Below, in pieces: positions 61,104 through 64,000 of a DNA stretch of 64,000 nucleotides. The DNA lies in NCBI RefSeq assembly GCF_050337105.1, contig NZ_JAKJSQ010000014.1:8765-72764 (forward strand). Direction: 5' to 3'. The translations under genes and the position numbers were made by a program. This DNA comes from Aliivibrio_A kagoshimensis (GTDB taxonomy: Bacteria; Pseudomonadota; Gammaproteobacteria; Enterobacterales; Vibrionaceae). The notes under the pieces were generated by a model. That model made no database searches. It was given only the letters and a program-made list of their open reading frames with translations, and was not told where the DNA came from. Each line of letters begins with the position of its first letter. Positions within the stretch are counted from its first letter, which is position 1.

Positions 61104-62171
61104 GTGTCCTCATTTTCTCAAGCTGTACTCAACTGGTATGAACAATTTGGTCGTAAAACGCTTCCTTGGCAGATAGAAAAAACGCCGTACAAGGTGTGGC
61201 TATCTGAAATCATGCTACAACAGACCCAAGTAACCACCGTTATTCCTTACTTTGAGCGTTTTATGGATCGCTTCCCTACCGTGGAAGATCTGGCCAATGC
61301 TGAACAGGATGAAGTCTTGCACCTTTGGACCGGACTCGGGTATTACGCACGAGCTAGAAATCTGCATAAAGCCGCTAAAATCGTGGTTGAGCAGTATCAA
61401 GGCCTGTTTCCCACTAATATTGATGACGTTATCGCTCTACCAGGTATTGGACGATCTACCGCTGGTGCTGTGCTCTCCCTCTCCCTAAAGCAACCTCACG
61501 CTATTTTGGATGGTAATGTGAAACGAACCCTTTCACGATGCTTTGCTGTTGAAGGGTGGCCAGGGAAGAAACCGGTCGAAAATAGACTGTGGGAGATTGC
61601 CGAGTTACATACTCCCAAACGTGATGTAGAGAAATACAACCAAGCGATGATGGACATGGGGGCCATGGTTTGTACACGAAGCAGGCCTAAGTGTGAAATA
61701 TGCCCTGTGAACACACTATGTGAGGCCAAAGCAGCAGACCGTCAAGCAGACTTTCCGGGGAAAAAACCTAAAAAAGTGAAACCTGAAAAAGAGGCATGGT
61801 TTGTTATCTTTCATCACGAAGGAGAAGTGTGGTTGGAGCAGCGTCCACAATCAGGGATCTGGGGAGGATTATGGTGTTTCCCAGAACAAGATAACTCTGA
61901 GCTGGCTTCACAATTCGATCGTTTAGGCATCGAGAGGGGCCATCAGGTAAGCAGCCAGCAGCAATTGATCGCTTTTCGCCATACCTTTAGCCACTATCAC
62001 CTCGATATCGTGCCCATATTGATAAATATTACTCAGAAACCGTCGGTGTTGATGGAAGCCAACGGCGGACTTTGGTATAACTTAGCACAACCAAAGCGAG
62101 TCGGATTAGCCGCTCCTGTTCAAAAATTGCTTGATCAACTCACTTATGAATTTAACAGTCAAGGAGACTGA
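61104..62171 (+). CDS. mutY: Adenine DNA glycosylase MutY
   Basis: 355-residue glycosylase removing A opposite 8-oxoG. WLSEIMLQQTQVTTVIPYF carries the catalytic Glu. The helix-hairpin-helix is ALPGIGRSTAGAVLS, with Asp in AILDGNVKR. The iron-sulfur cysteines are CTRSRPKCEICPVNTLC (Cx6Cx2Cx5C). A Nudix-like C-terminal domain reads 8-oxoG. The start is GTG 61104. yggX follows two bases later. Confidence 0.97.
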   Translation: MSSFSQAVLNWYEQFGRKTLPWQIEKTPYKVWLSEIMLQQTQVTTVIPYFERFMDRFPTVEDLANAEQDEVLHLWTGLGYYARARNLHKAAKIVVEQYQGLFPTNIDDVIALPGIGRSTAGAVLSLSLKQPHAILDGNVKRTLSRCFAVEGWPGKKPVENRLWEIAELHTPKRDVEKYNQAMMDMGAMVCTRSRPKCEICPVNTLCEAKAADRQADFPGKKPKKVKPEKEAWFVIFHHEGEVWLEQRPQSGIWGGLWCFPEQDNSELASQFDRLGIERGHQVSSQQQLIAFRHTFSHYHLDIVPILINITQKPSVLMEANGGLWYNLAQPKRVGLAAPVQKLLDQLTYEFNSQGD

Positions 62172-62173
62172 CA

Positions 62174-62446
62174 ATGAGCCGTACTGTATTATGTGCCCAC
62201 CTAAACAAAGAGGCCGATGGCTTAGATTTCCAACTTTACCCAGGTGATTTAGGAAAGCGTATTTACGACAACATATCTAAAGAAGCTTGGGCGTTATGGC
62301 AGCATAAACAGACCATGTTGATTAATGAAAAAAAGTTGAACATGATGGACACTGAGCACCGCAAGCTGCTAGAGACCGAGATGGTCAACTTTTTGTTCGA
62401 AGGCAAAGAGGTCATCATTGATGGCTATACACCGCCAACTGAGTAG
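62174..62446 (+). CDS. yggX: Iron-trafficking protein YggX
   Basis: 90-residue protein implicated in Fe(II) trafficking and protection of Fe-S clusters from oxidation. RTVLCAHLNKEADGLDFQLYP at the N terminus contains the single conserved Cys, and GKRIYDNISKEAWALWQHKQ is the family signature. It is coupled to mutY, itself an Fe-S enzyme, with GGAGACTGACA upstream of the ATG. Confidence 0.97.
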   Translation: MSRTVLCAHLNKEADGLDFQLYPGDLGKRIYDNISKEAWALWQHKQTMLINEKKLNMMDTEHRKLLETEMVNFLFEGKEVIIDGYTPPTE

Positions 62447-62542
62447 TTCCTCTGCGACATAGTCATATGTTTTTAGCACCTTACCACTAATGACACCATT
62501 CTTATGAATCGTGTCATTTTTAATTATAGCGATAGGTCCATA

Positions 62543-63679
62543 ATGAAAAAGCTGCTGCATATATCTTGCTTTACTCTGCTTTTAATGGGTTGTAGCCGTG
62601 AGTTTGTTGAGGGTATCTACACAGTGGATTATCAAACAACCAATCGGTTTGCCAAAAACTTGGCCCCCCTTCCAGGTCAATTTCAAAAAGACATTGAGGC
62701 GTTCAATCTTCTGATTGGCCATTTCTCTGGAAATATCGAGCAAAAATGGGGAAAACAGCAGATAAAAGTGGCCAGTAAACGTGAATACGTCAAATACACA
62801 GACGGTTACTTAAGTCGCTCACAAGTAAGCTTTTCAAAAGGTACCGTCACCATTGAAACCGTCGCTACTACAGAGCAAAAAGCGCACTTAAAAAAGGCCA
62901 TTATCACAACATTACTGACCCCTGATAGCCCTAGAGACGTTGATCTCTATTCTGCGGCCGACATTCGTTTAGAAGGCACACCCTTTTTATATCAACAGGT
63001 ATTGGATCAAGATGGTAAAGCGATCCAGTGGTCTTGGCGCGCCAGTAAATACGCGGATTATTTAATTGAAAATCAGTTAAAAACCAAACAGATCGCCTAT
63101 AAAAAAGCTATCTACGTCGAAATCCCTATGGTCAAAAACCACTCAGATCTTCGCAGTTATCAATATGCCGATATCGTCAGAGATGCCTCACAGCGCTACG
63201 ACATCCCTGAAGACCTTATCTACTCGATTATCAAAACTGAGAGCAGTTTCAACCCCTATGCAGTGAGCTGGGCCAATGCCTATGGTTTGATGCAAGTGGT
63301 CCCAAAAACGGCAGGCAAAGATGTGTTCAAGTTAGTGAAAAAACGATCCGGTATGCCGTCACCCGAGTATCTTTTCGATCCCGCTAAAAACATTGATACC
63401 GGCACTGCCTACTTTTACATTTTGAAGAATCGTTATTTAAAAGATGTACGCCACTCTTTATCACTCGAATACAGTATGATTTCAGCCTATAACGGAGGCA
63501 CAGGCGGTGTGCTAAACACTTTTGACAAGAACCGTAGTAGAGCAATGAATGATCTTAACTCACTGCAACCTAATCAAGTTTACTGGGCGCTGACTAAAAA
63601 ACACCCAAACAAAGAGTCACGTCGCTATTTAGAAAAAGTAACGGCTTATAAGAAAGCCTTTAATGCCGGAAAACACTAA
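62543..63679 (+). CDS. mltC: Membrane-bound lytic murein transglycosylase C
   Basis: 378-residue outer-membrane lipoprotein. The lipobox LLLMGC puts the acylated Cys at residue 17. The C-terminal SLT domain has the catalytic Glu in YSIIKTESSFNPYAVS, with AYGLMQVVPKTAGKDV and ISAYNGGTGGVLNTF. It cleaves glycan strands during wall turnover. ATG 62543 (MKKLLHISC) is chosen; an upstream start lacks the signal pattern. The order mutY-yggX-mltC is conserved. Confidence 0.96.
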   Translation: MKKLLHISCFTLLLMGCSREFVEGIYTVDYQTTNRFAKNLAPLPGQFQKDIEAFNLLIGHFSGNIEQKWGKQQIKVASKREYVKYTDGYLSRSQVSFSKGTVTIETVATTEQKAHLKKAIITTLLTPDSPRDVDLYSAADIRLEGTPFLYQQVLDQDGKAIQWSWRASKYADYLIENQLKTKQIAYKKAIYVEIPMVKNHSDLRSYQYADIVRDASQRYDIPEDLIYSIIKTESSFNPYAVSWANAYGLMQVVPKTAGKDVFKLVKKRSGMPSPEYLFDPAKNIDTGTAYFYILKNRYLKDVRHSLSLEYSMISAYNGGTGGVLNTFDKNRSRAMNDLNSLQPNQVYWALTKKHPNKESRRYLEKVTAYKKAFNAGKH

Positions 63680-63761
63680 AGAAGAAATGTGCTAAAAATC
63701 ACTCGAATTGTTTACGAAAGCAGCAAAACAACTCTTTTTTATCACTTTTTGCAAAAAGGTG

Positions 63762-63790
63762 TTGACGGATTGGAAGAAAATCCGTTTAAT
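63762..63790 (+). promoter_or_regulatory. Promoter of the tRNA cluster
   Basis: TTGACG (63762-63767) and TTTAAT (63785-63790) are separated by exactly 17 nt. The -10 lies 11 nt before the mature tRNA-Phe, with a GC-rich stretch in between typical of stable RNA promoters. Confidence 0.75.
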
Positions 63791-63801
63791 AGCGCTCCGT
63801 T

Positions 63802-63877
63802 GCCCGGATAGCTCAGTCGGTAGAGCAGAGGATTGAAAATCCTCGTGTCGGTGGTTCGATTCCGCCTCCGGGCACCA
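63802..63877 (+). tRNA. tRNA-Phe (anticodon GAA)
   Basis: 76 nt including a genomically encoded CCA. The acceptor stem GCCCGGA/TCCGGGC is perfect. The anticodon stem-loop GAGGATTGAAAATCCTC has anticodon GAA. The T-loop GGTTCGATTCC is canonical. Confidence 0.98.
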
Positions 63878-63933
63878 CAATTTGGTGTCTAAGTTTATTA
63901 ACAGTAAACTTGAATGCAAAAAGAATAAAGTGT

Positions 63934-64000
<67 letters not shown>

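Overview
This 64 kb window is ordinary core chromosome of a gammaproteobacterium, almost certainly a member of the Vibrionaceae. The evidence is base composition in the low-to-mid 40s % GC by eye, the gene order (mutS|rpoS-nlpD-pcm-surE-truD-ispF-ispD-ftsB-eno-pyrG-mazG-relA-rlmD|barA and tkt|metK-sprT-rsmE-gshB-yqgE-ruvX ... pilU-pilT|yggS-proC-yggT-yggU), and protein sequences close to Vibrio and E. coli orthologs. The genus cannot be fixed from the sequence alone; Aliivibrio, Vibrio and Photobacterium all remain possible. Coding density is high and all recognised genes are intact, apart from the mutS tail and a tRNA-Thr cut by the window edges.

Layout. Positions 1-13933 hold the end of mutS, then a long minus-strand block read from rlmD down to rpoS: rRNA methylation, stringent response (relA), nucleotide clean-up (mazG), CTP synthesis (pyrG), enolase, FtsB, isoprenoid enzymes IspD and IspF, TruD, stationary-phase repair (surE, pcm), NlpD and RpoS. 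At 14118-16919 is the hybrid kinase BarA (VarS). At 16947-25970 is the minus-strand rpoE-rseA-rseB-rseC / lepA-lepB-rnc-era-recO-pdxJ-acpS block, with a sigma-E-like promoter upstream of rpoE. At 26213-32719 lie nadB, the sdhE/ygfX pair, ygfZ and the ubiquinone hydroxylases ubiH and ubiI with ygfB. At 33039-36416 are zapA, 6S RNA, fau, rpiA and serA. At 36451-40747 are a small unrecognised lipoprotein, yggE, argP divergent from argO, a YbaK-type deacylase and mscS. At 41023-46643 is the central-carbon block tkt-epd-pgk-fbaA. At 47065-51645 is metK to ruvX. At 51786-54438 are a cold-shock protein and the pilus retraction ATPases. At 54462-63679 are yggS through mltC, and a tRNA cluster begins at 63802.

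Functional connections visible in the sequence. The RpoS block and BarA both concern the stationary-phase and stress response. The rpoE operon looks autoregulated. A promoter with tandem MetJ-type boxes precedes metK. A CRP-like site sits close to the class II position upstream of pyrG. ArgP and ArgO form the usual divergent regulator/exporter pair.

No mobile element, prophage, CRISPR array, toxin-antitoxin island, defence system or biosynthetic cluster was seen. I found no undescribed multi-gene system. The items most worth a second look are regulatory (the tkt-metK inverted repeat, PurR-like boxes at rpiA and metK, the CRP-like pyrG promoter), one unrecognised lipoprotein, and local departures from gene order in relatives (no pepP next to ubiH, no endA/dns between sprT and rsmE).
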